Shown: in pieces, positions 34,822 through 47,373 of the stretch | Position numbering within the stretch: position 1 is the stretch's first letter | How the letters are laid out: each line of letters begins with the position of its first letter | NCBI RefSeq assembly: GCF_033807715.1 | Contig: NC_084587.1 | Coordinates: 12,742,517 to 12,806,516 of the forward strand | Direction of reading: 5' to 3' | DNA: 64,000 bases | Origin: Cololabis saira | Lineage: Eukaryota; Chordata; Actinopteri; Beloniformes; Belonidae | Notes under the pieces: generated by a model | The model's input: the letters and a program-made list of their open reading frames with translations, nothing else | The model's database searches: none | What the model was told of the DNA's origin: nothing | Program-made: the position numbers and the translations under genes

Positions 34822-35901
34822 GACTCTTGTATGAGCTCTTTCTGGATTTTCAAACTTCTCAGTCACCCTGCAGAAGGAACAGATGTCAGCACATATATTT
34901 TTGATAATGTTCCAATCGTCATTGTCAAAGGGTCACAGTACCGAGTGAGGATAGGGTTATAGAAATACAACATCAAGAGTTGTCTCTTAAAGGTACGATT
35001 CCTTATTTCCTCTAAGGTACAGTAGAGCTACTAAGGTAAAGTCAGTTTTACTGTGTGAAAATTGGCGCCCACCACCAAACAAAGGTTATTTTTCTAGTGG
35101 TGGGCATATAAATCTAATTAAATTTATACTACCCAAGAAAACCAGCTGTAGAATTTGAAATCTAATTAATGAACATGTGTTTTCCAAGTGCCAAATCCAT
35201 GTTAAGAAAACTGTGCAGGGAATGTCAACAACCAAAGAAACAGCTGCCATGGAGGTAATGAGGGACCTAAAGTCCAGGTGGAGATGATGTCCATAGTGTA
35301 TAGAAATCCAAGATTTTAATGACAAAGCGATTAAGATAATGCTTTTTATGACCGTTGGGTGGCTTGCAGATGTTGAAATTCAAATACCAGCTAAAATGTT
35401 CATTCTAACCTTGATGCTTAGCCAATGATATTTTCACCATTTAACTTCTAGCGATCATACATTTAATTGATGATATTTTGGTAATGGTTATCAGAAAAAT
35501 GGTTGATTATTCAATTGGTCTATCTGAAAAATGTGCAGTTTGACAGACTGCACCATCCACCATTTCAGGTTACAGCTATGCATTCATGATTATGTACACA
35601 CAAGGCCTTTCTTTCCAGTGATCCGTCACAAAGTCTATATATGAAAGTCTTACTTTGTGCAGTTTGATTATAGGCCAGATGTATTTGCTCAGTGTATTTT
35701 CTAGACTGACACATCCACCTCCCTTTTAACACCATCTGAGCTAGAATTTATTTGCTTATGTTTCCTTCTGTAAACTACAATTTTTTATACATTGTGTGCA
35801 AATGGGACAAATTGCACACTTAGGGCAGCAAATAGAAGTCGTAATAATATAACTTTAAATGCTCCACTGTACAAAACACAGGCATTTTCATCTGTGGCCA
35901 T
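34822..35901. other. No recognisable gene
   Basis: No motif-bearing frame. No element ends apart from the start of the hAT at 35902. Confidence 0.45.
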
Positions 35902-36860
35902 TAGGGCTGAACGATTAATTGCATTTGCGATAATATCGCAATGTGATAAAACGAGATTTTCTAACCACAAAGGCTGCGATTTGACCAGTCACGTGATCTG
36001 GTCACGTGATCTGGTCACGTAATGTGCGAGTGAGCAGAGTGGGAAGAGCAGAGCCGGCAGGGAAAAAAAGTCAACAGTGCGTAACCTAAATCTACCATGG
36101 CCTCAGTGTTGGGGCTCGGCCGGGCGGGGATTTCCTCTGCAGCTCGCGCTGGGAGCGGCTGCGGAGGAAATATATGAGCGCGGAGTCGGCGTGGCGAGGA
36201 GCTGCGCACGCGGCGACGAGCACGAGCCGGGCGCGCGCCGGAGGACAATGAGTCGCGCTGTGAGCCACACCTGCAGCTCGCCAGCTCATCAGGAGGAGAG
36301 GTTAAAGAGCGGGGCTGCGAGTTGTTCATTGCTGGTTCGTTTTGTTAACTCTGTGAGCTTTGTTGGTTTGTTTGTTAGTTTGCTGGTGGTTTTTTTCTCC
36401 CTGTGATTTTTGAGTTACTTGTGAAGAAGTTCTGAGTTCCCTGTGAGGAAGGTTTTTTTTGTTCCCTGTGGGAGTTTTTTTGTGTTTTTCTATTAAACTA
36501 CGCCTCATTTTGGCTAAAGTTTAACCCGGTTTGGTGTCAAGCCATTGGGTTCAGACAGAACGACCCATAACGAAAGTTACGACTGTAACTACGGCTCTAT
36601 GAGTCCCTTAAGCACCGCCTGGCGGTCCTTAAGGGACGAAATAGAACACTCGTGTGTACAGATGTGTGTAGACGTGTTAGAGGTAAAGCCACAGATTTGT
36701 TTTCTTTATTGTTGTAATCTGTGCTTTAAATAAATCTGACATTGTTTATTATAAAACAGACTTTACTGCTTGTGTAGTTGAAAAATACATGAGAACAGGA
36801 CCTTGAAAAAATAATCGCATATTAAATCTCAATCGCAATATTGAGGAAAAAAAGTCATTG
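35902..36860 (-). mobile_element. hAT-type element, one end lost
   Basis: Starts TAGGGCTGAACGATTAATTG. The other side contains ATAATCGCATATTAAATCTC and TCGCAATATTGAGG but the terminal bases are missing. The interior matches hAT-C in inverted order: 36065-36260 with 21420-21620, and 36765-36830 with 20815-20880. A further palindromic insertion may sit at 36560-36660 (CCTTAAGCACCGCCTGGCGG then TCCTTAAGG). No transposase. Confidence 0.75.
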
Positions 36861-37033
36861 GATTTAAACAATTTTTTTTTCTTCCCATATAAATATGTGA
36901 TAAGTTTCATTGCTATTTTTTTTATCTTTTTTAAAATTGTATTTTTATGCTTGCAGTTTTTATTCCTAAATTAAAAATTCCTGACTACTCTTTTTGCACT
37001 CTATTTTTTCTTGTGAGCTATCAATCAAGTTTG

Positions 37034-37395
37034 ATCTTATATCTTATTTTATCTTATCTTATCAGGAAGGTTGTTTTGTCATCATCGGGGACAGGAAATA
37101 CTCACCTTGATTGTAAATGTACATCTTTTTCAACAGCAGTTTTGAAGAAAATAACATGGAGCTTGCTACCACAGAAACGTATCACAACTAACGGTTTACA
37201 ACTCCATAAAACCAATATACTGAACCAAAAATGTTATTGCCTTGACCAGCTCTGCACAAAGAATGGCAGATTCCACTAGTTCCCCAATGATGGAAAAACG
37301 ATTTGACTTAATCCTGGCTCTCTTAAAATCCACAATCATCTCCTGTGTCTTGTCCACATTAAAATGAGATAATTGTCCCCACACAATGCCACAAA
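37034..37395 (-). mobile_element. Rex1-like LINE fragment
   Basis: On the minus strand 37384-37300 reads LSHFNVDKTQEMIVDFKRAR, the block before the last reverse-transcriptase motifs of Rex1-type LINEs. A degenerate (ATAAG)n tail lies at 37034-37064. The reading is otherwise broken. It abuts the end of the RTE-like LINE at 37430. Confidence 0.65.
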
Positions 37396-38949
37396 AAGGT
37401 TCACCAGTTCTTTCTAGTCAGTCTCTCGTCCATTACTGATACACCTCACAACCTTTTTTTTTTCTTTCAGCTATTCCCATCCGGAGACACCATAGAAAAT
37501 AATCTGCCTCTATCTGACCCTATCCTCTACATCATATTCTTTCACACCAACTAACTTCATGCCCTCTTTTACAACTGTGGACCCTAAGTACTTAAAATCA
37601 TCCACCTTCTTTATCTCTGGTCTCTGTCACCTCACAATTCCATTTAGGTTCCTCTCATTCACACACATTTATTCTGTATTGCTGCAGCCAACCTTCATTC
37701 CCCTCCTTTCCTGGGCATGCATCCCACCTCTAGATTTTCCTCCACATGCTCCCTGCTTTCACTAGTTATCACAATGTCATCTACAAGCATCATAGTCTAT
37801 GAAGACTCCTGACTAACTTCATCTGTCAGCCTGTCGATCACCATAGCAAACAAGAACACCTTGAACTCCTATGTCACACCCACAGCACACCTCACCACTG
37901 TCTTACAGCTCCCATACATGTCCTGCACCACTCCGACATACTCCGCTACTCCACACTTCCTCATACAATACCACAGCTCCTTTCTTGGTACCCTGTAACA
38001 TTCATTCCAAAGGTTTACAAAGACAGTGCAGCTCTCTCTAACTTTCTCTGTACTTCTCCATCAACATCTAAAAAACAAATATTGCATCTGTAGTACTCTT
38101 TTATGGCATGACACCATACTACTGTCCACACACGCTTACTTCTGCCCTTAGCCTAGCTTCCACGACCCTTTCCTATAACTTCATTGTATGGCTCATCATT
38201 TTTATTCCTCTTATTTTATTCCATAATTCTGCACATCTCCCTTGTTCAGGGAAATCTGCACCAGGACACTTCTCTTCCATTCCTCAGGCATCCTTTCACT
38301 CTTGAAGATCTTGTTGAATGACCTGTTCAAAAACTCTACTGCCACCTCTCCTAGACATTTCCATACCTCCACAAGTATATCATCAGGACCAACGGCCATT
38401 ACATTCTTCATCCTCTCCAATGCCCTCCTTACTTCAGCTTTACTAATCTTTGCCAACTCCTGGTTCACAATGGCCACTTCTGCTCTGGTTTCTTTCATTT
38501 TCATCAACTTTTCCAAATCCTCTTTCCATCTTCTTATCACACTTCTGGCACCTGTCAATACATATTTATCTCTATCCTTAATCCTCCTAGCCTGCTGCAC
38601 ATATTTCCCATGTCTATCTATATGCTTCATAAACCTGCATAAATCAAACCTAGTATACAAATCATTGTACGCCCTTTGTTTGGGTTTTGCCACCTTCACC
38701 TTCACCTTATCCTGCATTCCTTGTACTCTTGTCTACTCTCTTGTGTTCCGTCAGTGTCCTACTTCTTCGCTAACCACTTTCTCTTTACATACTCCTGCAC
38801 TTCCTCATTCCACCATCAAGTCTCATTGTCTTCTCTCATACCAGGTGACACACCAAGTACTCTCTTATCTGTCTCCCTGATCACATTACCTGTACATGTA
38901 GTTGTCCACTCATCAAGAGGCACCTCCTGACAACCAGAGCCTGTCTTAA

Positions 38950-39494
<545 letters not shown>

Positions 39495-39800
39495 TTAACT
39501 CCTCTCTGGGGATACTCTCCATAACTTCATCTACTTTACTCAAAACGTTTCCTGTTCTTCTAATGCACCACCTGAGCATAACCACTAACAATACTGAACA
39601 TCACTCCTACTCCATTTATATTTCCATCCACACCATAAAACAACTTTAACCCTACTCCTAAGCTTCTAGCCTTGCTACCTTTCCACACAAGGTACCTTTC
39701 AATACATAGAATATCCACATTCCTTCTCTGGATCATGTGTACCCACTCTTCAGCTTTTCCTGTCATAGTCCCAACATTCAAAGACCTTTTCTCAGCCCTA

Positions 39801-40869
39801 GTCTCTTGCTTTTCATCCTTTCTCTCCTTTTCTACGACTTCCTCCTCCCTAGTTGCCTCTCCAACTGACTGCTAGTGACAGACAGGTGGTGGTGTGTGTC
39901 CCGGCATCTCTGAGAAAACGATTTAGCAAGATCCATGACTCAGGTGGAAGACGAGACAGTTGAGGTGTGACAAGGACGTTGTGGGAGGAGGGAGGATGGG
40001 AGGCCTGTTTGGCTGGGGCTAATAGAGGAAGATGCTGAGTTTTTTTCTAAACTGAGCTTGTTGGAGAATGTGTTCAGTTCATTGGCTCTGCCTAGACTTC
40101 CGTTCACCACTGTGAATCATTCCAGTGAATCAAAGGGGCCTCTCAGTTGGTGTTGTGGAGTAGTATATAACCTTCTCAAAGTGCCCCTCTCCGGTAAAGA
40201 TATACATTGTGCCTAAGAAAAACTGGTTTTAAAGTATTTTTTTATTTTAATGAATGCTAAAAAAAATACTTTGAAAACCTACTTACTAAACTCCCACTAT
40301 ATTATAACACATTCACCTGAGCTTGTTCAAAGTTATGTTACAGCTGTTCATTTATTATGTTATGAAGCCACATGAGAACACGCTGATTGGATGTAGTGTT
40401 TCCAATGTCTTGCTCAATTAACTTTTACTTGAGAGTGCAAGGATTGCTATTTATTTGTTGTTACCCCACCACGGTTTTTACAGTACTACAGCCACACCAA
40501 CCTATCAAGATAATTAATTTTCAATAGCTTGCTCAGGAAGATCAATAACTGCTTTGGATGCAACTGTCACCTCCCAGTTATGTCCCATATATATTTACCG
40601 GTATTTTGACAGTTGAGAAACCTGGCAGCACAGCCGAGTAGAGAAATAAATAAATAATAATATTAATGGATTCATTTATATTACGCTTTTTTAAACACAA
40701 AGTGCTCATATTATTCATTCACACTTGGTGATGGTACACTACATGTGTAGCCACAGCTGCCCTGGGGCAGATTGACAGAAACGTGGGAGCCAATCTGCTG
40801 CCAACCGCTCTCTAACCACCACCGGAACGTTCATACAACATTAACACACCAGCGATACCCTCACTATTT
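39801..40869. other. No recognisable gene
   Basis: The first ~60 bp may still belong to the RTE 5' side. Nothing else was recognised. Confidence 0.4.
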
Positions 40870-41780
40870 TAATATTTCAGTTAATCATGACAGCAATACC
40901 ACATCATCCAAAACAAATGGAGAGGAAATCACGACACCAGTGAAATAGACACCCTTCACTCCAAAAATTCACTCCATAAATGTTATGAATAGAATCAGTG
41001 ACAAAAGGTAACCCCGGCAGAGTAAAACTTATAGCTGGAACAAATCCTGTTTTGTATAGTCCATACAGTATATGTTTGTATGGAGACTCAATAACTGTAG
41101 CAATGGACTCAGCATCCTATACTTCCAGAACATCCCTGCAGTTTACCCCAAGGTATACAGTCAAATGTCTTCTTGAGGTCTAAAAAGCACATGAAGAGTG
41201 GTTCTTCAAATGTTTTGCTCCTTCAAAGACACTAAGCATTATATAGAGATGATCCTACATTCCAGGGCCTGGACAGAATCCACATTGTTCTACCTGAATC
41301 TGAGGTTTAACTATCAAGCAGACTGGAAGCTGAGTGAAAATCCTCTGTAATAGTAAAACACCAACTGGTCTTGATTTCTCATCCACGGTGTCTAACCTGG
41401 TTTAAAGACTGCTTTTTAATCTGGTACCAATAACCTTCAGATCTAGCTACAGGCTACAGGTCTAGTCTGCTGTCTGTACTGAAAAGGTGCCGAATGTGGC
41501 CCATTTCGTCTTAATATCCCCAGGGTTCCTACGAATGCATCTAAGCTCTGTGAGACATGGGAATTGAATCGCTCCTACATTCTAGCAAACCATCATTAGA
41601 CTTTTTTTTGCCTACCAGGGCTGTCTGCCATACTTCCCTGCCATTTGATCCAACTTACCAACAGGTCGTGATCAAGTCACAGTTCAGCTCAGCTTGTGTC
41701 TTCATCAACGAGAGTTTTGGGGTGTCAAATACTGTAAAAAGGCTGCAGATCCGAATAACACCCGATCAAGTCAATCATTA
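40870..41780 (-). mobile_element. Old, heavily decayed RTE-type LINE
   Basis: Minus-strand pieces follow the order of the copy at 53714-56055: an endonuclease-end remnant near 41670, then VEQCGFCPGPGM (41300-41265, compare EEQCGFRPGRG), then the FMCFLDLKKTFDCIPW block (reverse-transcriptase motif A, near 41190), then ISSPFVLDDVVLL (compare ISSLLFADDIVLL, near 40910). In the catalytic box the Asp pair is kept but Phe-Ala before it is changed. Many stops make it clearly inactive and older than the other RTE copies. Confidence 0.65.
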
Positions 41781-42147
41781 AAGTATTGCCTTGAATCTGC
41801 TGATGCCACATGCATATTTGAACATGGTGTTTGTTTTATACGAGGCATGATGAGAACAGAAATACGGGAGAACACCGCTCAGATTCAGATGGAACAAACT
41901 GCTCAACATAGTCATGCCCCTCCAGGAAACAATTGTTGCTCGCTTGAGTGATTGAGTCCAGCAAACTGATTCCACAGGATGGACGAGTCCATAGGAGCTA
42001 GGACTTTTAAAAAAAAAAATGTAGTCAGTATTTAGCTAAATATTTTAAATGTAAATTAAGCAATACAATCTGATTTCAATATAGGCATATTAAGAACTTT
42101 TGAGTGATGACATTTCCTTTGCTATAGATTAGAAATCAAGCATTTGC
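41781..42147. other. No recognisable gene
   Basis: Unassigned sequence leading to the TTAA MITE. A poly-A run lies near 42010. Confidence 0.4.
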
Positions 42148-42151
42148 TTAA

Positions 42152-43148
42152 AGGGGACCTATTATGAAAAAAACGTTTTTTCTTGTTTTAACATATATAA
42201 AGTGGTCTCCCCTCAGCCTGCCAACACAGGAAAGATGAAATCCCATGAATTTCTGCAAGGTCTGTACCCCCGCCCGGCAGAATCCCCCAGTGTCATGTGA
42301 CTTTTTTGAGCCGTTCTGAATCAGCTCCCATCGTGACGTCACGACGGGAGCAGATTTCCATAGGCCATCCCCATAGGCCAGCTGCTCATGGACCGGACCG
42401 TCGAGGAGCCCCCGAGTCCGGAACTCCGGGCTCGGGGCTCCACCGGAGCCCCCGGGTTTGGAGCTCCGGGCCCGGGGCTCCGGGCGCCGGCGGCTCTTAA
42501 GTACCGTAATACATTTTTCTTCTCTTTATGGTTTCAGATTTTCCAAGCACCTGAAGCTGTTCAACAACACATTCAGAAGACGCACGGTCCTTCCTTGAGC
42601 CAGCAATGTTATTTATATATTTTAACAATAAAGTTGCCATTTGTGAAAATTCAGTGTTGTGATTTCTTTACAGTTAACATGATTCATTTGTCTTGTAACA
42701 TAAATGAAATGAGGAATCGGAGTAAATAACTGTGGTGTACCTGTTAAGAAATAAATTAAATCTTCCTGTGTGAAGACGAGGTGACTAAAGGCTGATTTAT
42801 GGTTCCGCGTTAAATCGACGCGTACCCTACGCCGTAGCGATTTAACGCAGAACCGTGGACACGCTTTGCTACGCAGCCGCTACTCTTCTCCCCGGAGCGA
42901 CGCTTTGTTCCCTCCCCTCTTACACGTCATTCAAGCAGCCAATCAGCACAGATCCTCATTATCATAGCCCCCCCCCCCCCCCCCTCCCCTCAGAATGAAG
43001 CACAGAAAAAGGCTTTAGAAGCGGTAAAACTAGAGACATGGCCCACAGGCTGAATTTCTGATTTATGTAGAAAAAACAAGCTTTAGATTGTTTTTAAGAC
43101 ATTCAAGGCCTTTTTAAAATATACATTAAATGCCATAATATGTCCCCT
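42152..43148. mobile_element. TTAA-flanked MITE, GGACCTATTATG family, long copy
   Basis: AGGGGACCTATTATG on the left and CATAATATGTCCCCT on the right, between TTAA at 42148-42151 and 43149-43152. Its 997 bp include a GC-rich block with repeated CCGGAGCCCCCGGG-like motifs (42400-42490), the TGATTTATGGTT...CGACGC module (42792-42820) and a run of C at 42969-42985. A shorter copy lies at 19199-19725. Confidence 0.93.
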
Positions 43149-43152
43149 TTAA

Positions 43153-43955
43153 AGACAAATGTTTTTCGAAGACAATTTTACACTTTGGCCATTAGTTAAT
43201 TAAAAAAGAACAGTGAAAAAAATGTACTTGACAGATACCTTACTAATTTATAAATGTGCATCCAACGAACCAGCAAGAGCTGTTTTAAAATGTGATAAGA
43301 GGAGCTATGCAGCATTTTGATAAATATAACTGAAAATACATTGAGGCATCTGTTCGTTCCTGCAGTTTACGTTTGAACTCCTTTTCTAAAATGACCAGGG
43401 AAAAACTTCAAAAGATAAAAAAAGCACTTGTTCTGCTGGTCTCAAAACCTGCCAAGATTCACCTGTGAGCTTGAAACTGGAACACATTACTAGCTAACCA
43501 CATTCAAGTCCAAAGCTGAAAGGGATTTGCACACACGGCTTTCAAATGCCTTTTTTTTGCCATCACGGGAGAGATTGGCTTTCCACAATGTTCATGTGTA
43601 CAGAAATGACTCTTAGAGAGAGTAAGAGTAACCGCTTTAATGACAACTGTGGTAAGAGTTTGATGACTAGGCTCTGTGACAAAGCATTGAGAGAGGGACA
43701 TAGAACAAGACAGTGAAATTAGGGCAACAGGGATGAATCAACCAAATGGGAAGAAAAACAAATTAACAAAAACATTTTTTTATTAGAATGGGCAGAAAAC
43801 TCGGTCAGACAGGAAAATAGGATTATTTGAGGATTTCTTAAATTACAGATGGCATTTTTACTTTCAGAAATGAATTATGTTAAAATGATTTGGATATTTG
43901 AATTATGTGAAATTGAACTGAATTGAATGTGTTCAACTGGACTGCAGTGAATTTG
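43153..43955. other. No recognisable gene
   Basis: No coding motif and no element ends. 43960-44015 just beyond resembles the 3' end of an L2-type LINE (AATGCCTTTAGATGACTGTT followed by GGCACTATACAGAA). Confidence 0.4.
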
Positions 43956-44039
43956 CAATTATTGTGTAAAATGCCTTTAGATGACTGTTGTGAAATGGCA
44001 CTATACAGAAAACTGGTGGATCGTTTTGTGACATCACCT

Positions 44040-44680
44040 TATCTTGAATGTGAAAAACACAAAGGAGATGCTTGTGGATTTTAGAGGAGCCAATGTTAGG
44101 TTGAATTTTTCTCATCATGGGAGAAAAAGTGGAAGTGGTAGAGGAGTAAACATACCTCGGCGTTCACCTGGACAACAGTCTGGACTGGAGATACAACACT
44201 GATGCTGTTTTTAAGAAAAGGACAGAGCCGATTTTACTTGTTAAGGAAGTTTATGTCCTTTTGCAACCAGATGTTTTATATCTTTTATAATTCTGTTGTG
44301 GAGAGCTCAACCACATTTGCTGTCACCTGTAACCTTTTGTGGGAGCAGCATCAGAGCCAATGACTGAACAAACTGATAAAGATACCTGGCTCTGCTCTGG
44401 GCACTTTTCCGGAACTGATTGTGCAAAGGAGGATACCTCATAAAATGAAGAAGCTCATGGACAACCCTGAGCATCCTCTTCACAACACAACAATTCAGTA
44501 ACGTAGTTTCTCCAGTCAGAGGCTTCTCCAGATCACAGCAACACAGACTGCAACAGAAATCCTTCCCACCCACAGTAATAAACCTCTACAATGAATCTTT
44601 GAAGAGACTTAATCATGACTACTGCAACAATTAATTTCCCTTTGGGGATTAATAAAGTATTTTTGAATTGAATTTGAATA
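44040..44680 (+). mobile_element. Rex1-like LINE, 3' part, decayed
   Basis: Plus-strand fragments read VNIPRRSPGQQSGLEIQH in one frame and SLDWRYNTDAVFKKRTE in another, then LLRKFMSFCNQMFYIFYNSV and VESSTTFAVTCNLLWEQHQS. This is the C-terminal region of a Rex1-type reverse transcriptase, in which LDW...NTDA...KKGQSR...LRKL and WGSSI are typical. It ends CCCTTTGGGGATTAATAAAG and GTATTTTTGAATTGAATTTG. Several frame changes. Confidence 0.8.
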
Positions 44681-44789
44681 TACAGTCTCATGGCATCCTG
44701 GAGTAAGACATACTTCCCAAGGTCAGGACGCTCAGCTTCAATCACAGGTAATAGATCCTCTAACAGGGTAAATACCCAAAAACACAATC

Positions 44790-45090
44790 TAAAACATCCA
44801 AGAATGACTGATTATATTGAACGACTTTAAAATGGCCATCTGAGTCTTGATCTCAAGCCTGTTAAACATCTGTTTAAAGATCTGAAAAATGCAAACCTAG
44901 AAACATGACATGTACTTGGCAAAAGTGGGCCAAAAACCTGTTGGCTGAGGTAGGAGTCCACTGTAGCCACAAAGACTGATTGCTGCAACAAGTTGTGCAA
45001 CAAAATTAATCTCTGTCCATGCCATTGTAATTAGTGCTATGATGTAACACATTCAGCTGAAAATAAATGAAAAAAGGTATGATTTTCGGT
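44790..45090 (+). pseudogene. Tc1-like transposase C-terminal remnant
   Basis: Translated pieces include LKPVKHLFKDLKNANL and KWAKNLLAEVGVHC, matching the end of fish Tc1-like transposases (LKPIEH-W-LK...EWAKI). The DNA phrase GTTGTGCAACAAAATTAATC lies just after the coding end, as in that family. Terminal inverted repeats were not found. It is a second Tc1 remnant, unrelated in position to the one at 29330-29655. Confidence 0.6.
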
Positions 45091-45460
45091 GAATATCACA
45101 TTATTAATGATGGAGTTCATTATCTTGGATGGATGTTTATTTCAAGTGGCTTCACACTCCTCCCCTCCTTGGAAAGGTACCAAGAAATCCATGCACATCT
45201 TTATTAAAAAGGGACATATTCTTGGACTTGTAACTTTTAAATGTCCTTAATTTATTAAAGACAAGCAAATATGATGTGATGGTCAAAACATGTACAAATG
45301 TGTACCAGTATGTCAAAACCAACATTTTGACCAAATATTTGCAAATCGCTTTAAGTTTCAGATTCAGATTCTGACAACGTTATTAATCCCTTTGGGAGGT
45401 TCCCTCGGGGAAATTGACATCTCCATCTCACTCACAGAGTACCGTCATATACAAATCAAT

Positions 45461-47311
45461 CAGTGGCGGAACGTGGGTCTCAGCACAGAGGGGGCGGAGC
45501 ATTCTCAATGGGCCTTTATGATAATTATTTTACCATTCAACAACTTAAAGATAACGGACACCTCACCCTACCCAGCAAACAACACAAATGCTCACGTTTA
45601 CTGAGCCAAGCAACCCTAGGTGCCTCAGAAAGCCAAGGAAAGCCACAAACCAGCTCACACAAACACACGCCACGCAGCCTGACAGCCGTCAATCTGAGAG
45701 CATTGCTGTTCTTGGTGCTGAAAGCTTTGACAGACAGTGACTCACAGGGTCTGAGCCAACCCCTCTTTAATACAACTTAAATATAAAATGTAAACTACAA
45801 TTACACAATATATTCAGATATATAGACACAATTGTCTATAATGCCATTAATGACATCTATAAATAGAAAATAGACACGGCGGTCTAAACACAACAAAACG
45901 CATAGCCTATTAAAAATGTAACAACTGCACACAATATGCATTCGAATAGAAAATAGACTCGGCGGTCTATTACAGTTGACAACAACACAAGGCACATTAA
46001 AGTAGACAGGTGGTCAAGGCAATAACAACATTCTGATAATTATTTATGTACTCACTGATTGCTGTCTCTGCGCTTGTTGCCGCTGCCCCAATTCACAGAC
46101 TCCAAACTCCAGAACATCATCCTCGGCTCGAACAAAATATTACAAATAACGTGGAAAACAAGGTAACGGTTCAGAACTTTGTACATGTGGTGTGGTCTTC
46201 TTAAAGATTTACCCTCCTCTCCTTTATGGCGGCGAACTTGCCAACCACTTTCTCCTTATGGATGTCAATGTCCCGCTCAACACTCAGCAAAGTGAGGTTT
46301 GACAGTCTGGCCTCATCCATGCACGAACGTAAACAGGTTTTTATGAGCTTCAGGCGGCTGAAACTTCTTTCTGCACTGGCACTGCTGATGGGAATTGTTT
46401 TATAAATTCTGTGAAGAATGGTCAGATGGGGGTATGCTCTATCCATGTCATTGGCAACGAGGAAAGGCAGGACTGCATCGGTTTTCAGCTCCAATTCTAA
46501 CTCAGAATATAATGTGCGAAAAGAGTGGAACTCCTCCGCAATTTCCTCTGGCTTGGAGACGTCTTCTGAGTAGAAACGTGCAAGCTGCAACATTTTTTTT
46601 TTCAGCATCGGGTCGCTGGCGTGTTTCCTTGAAGCCCACCTTGTGTCTGACAGACTCTTTAATGTTAGAACAGTTCTCTCAAGTTGCATATTATCCTGTT
46701 CTTCTTCTAGTATTTTAAACAGCGGAAGGCTAGAAGTTAAAAAGCAGTACAAGGTCTCAAGCGTGCCAAAAAATAATTTAGCACTGCAAAGAGAGCTCGC
46801 AGCATCTGGAAGTGCTAGATTCAGGTTGTGCGCGCAGCAGTGGACATAAAAAGCTTTGTCAGAACAGTTTTGCTTCACTCTGGTTTGCAGTCCCGTTAAC
46901 TGTCCGGACATCGTCCTTGCGCCATCATAGGCTTGCCCCCTGATATGTCTAACATTGAGGCCAAGGTCTTCAGTGAGTGCTTTTGTCAGAAGATTATAAA
47001 ATGACTCGGCGCCGCCATCAGGTAACTCATCAAATTTCACAAAGTGCTCAACGCTATTGCCTGCTTTGGTAACATATCTCAGTGATAGGGAAAACTGATC
47101 TATGCCTGTTATGTCGATAGTTGAGTCTACAATAATGGCAAAAAACTTTGCTGCCTTCACTTCGTCTATTATAGTGCCCAATGTCTCGCTTGCAAGAGCT
47201 TCAATAAGCTCATTTTGTGACTGGTGGCTAAGGTAAGTTGCAGTGCGGCTTACAGGGTTCACCAGGTGCTGCTCAAGAGTCGAATCGTATTTTGCCAGTA
47301 ATTTCAAGAAA
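45461..47311 (-). mobile_element. hAT element with open transposase frame, 5' end replaced
   Basis: The 3' end on the minus strand is marked by CAGTGGCGGAACGTGGG at 45461, a hAT-type terminal sequence. The opposite terminal repeat is missing: hAT sequence stops near 47311 and joins a GGGCCC-type repeat. Between 45480 and 46200 lies noncoding sequence with duplicated AATAGAAAATAGAC-(A/T)CGGCGGTCTA (45862 and 45945). The adjacent octamer AAATCAAT is not found at the other boundary. Confidence 0.8.
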
Positions 47312-47373
47312 AGAGAAAAGTAATGGGCATCGTCGCAGGATTGAGACATTTGACATTTTGATGAATAACACAC
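46201..47373 (-). CDS. hAT transposase, compact and chimeric at the N-terminus
   Basis: 390 codons, uninterrupted. hAT transposases excise and reinsert DNA elements using an RNase-H-like DDE fold. Visible hAT features: the DUF4371-like start LLAKYDSTLEQHL (residues 25-37) and NELIEAL; IVDSTIDITGIDQFSLSLRY with Asp83; RGQAYDGARTMSG with Asp150; YVHCCAHNLNLAL with Cys179-Cys180 and His182; DTRWASRKHAS with Trp246; and the C-terminal dimerisation block ISSASAERSFSRLKLIK with Glu335. Two oddities stand out. No BED or other zinc finger is present, because residues 1-20 (MCYSSKCQ...AHYFSLF) derive from the GGGCCC repeat. The region between Trp246 and Glu335 is only about 90 residues, far shorter than usual, which suggests an in-frame deletion. 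The frame is open, but activity is doubtful. Confidence 0.8.
   Translation of the reverse strand: MCYSSKCQMSQSCDDAHYFSLFLKLLAKYDSTLEQHLVNPVSRTATYLSHQSQNELIEALASETLGTIIDEVKAAKFFAIIVDSTIDITGIDQFSLSLRYVTKAGNSVEHFVKFDELPDGGAESFYNLLTKALTEDLGLNVRHIRGQAYDGARTMSGQLTGLQTRVKQNCSDKAFYVHCCAHNLNLALPDAASSLCSAKLFFGTLETLYCFLTSSLPLFKILEEEQDNMQLERTVLTLKSLSDTRWASRKHASDPMLKKKMLQLARFYSEDVSKPEEIAEEFHSFRTLYSELELELKTDAVLPFLVANDMDRAYPHLTILHRIYKTIPISSASAERSFSRLKLIKTCLRSCMDEARLSNLTLLSVERDIDIHKEKVVGKFAAIKERRVNL

Noticed and set aside
36077..36406. GC-rich overlapping frames near 36.1-36.4 kb, suggestive of a first exon
   Set aside because: The block is shared, inverted, with hAT-C (21420-21620), so it is transposon interior and not a host promoter or exon.
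37559..38930. Several plus-strand frames of 65-212 codons
   Set aside because: Antisense shadows of the decayed RTE LINE on the minus strand, where the endonuclease and reverse-transcriptase motifs are readable.
46395..46849. Plus-strand frames opposite the hAT transposase
   Set aside because: Antisense shadows of a conserved coding frame; no motif of their own.
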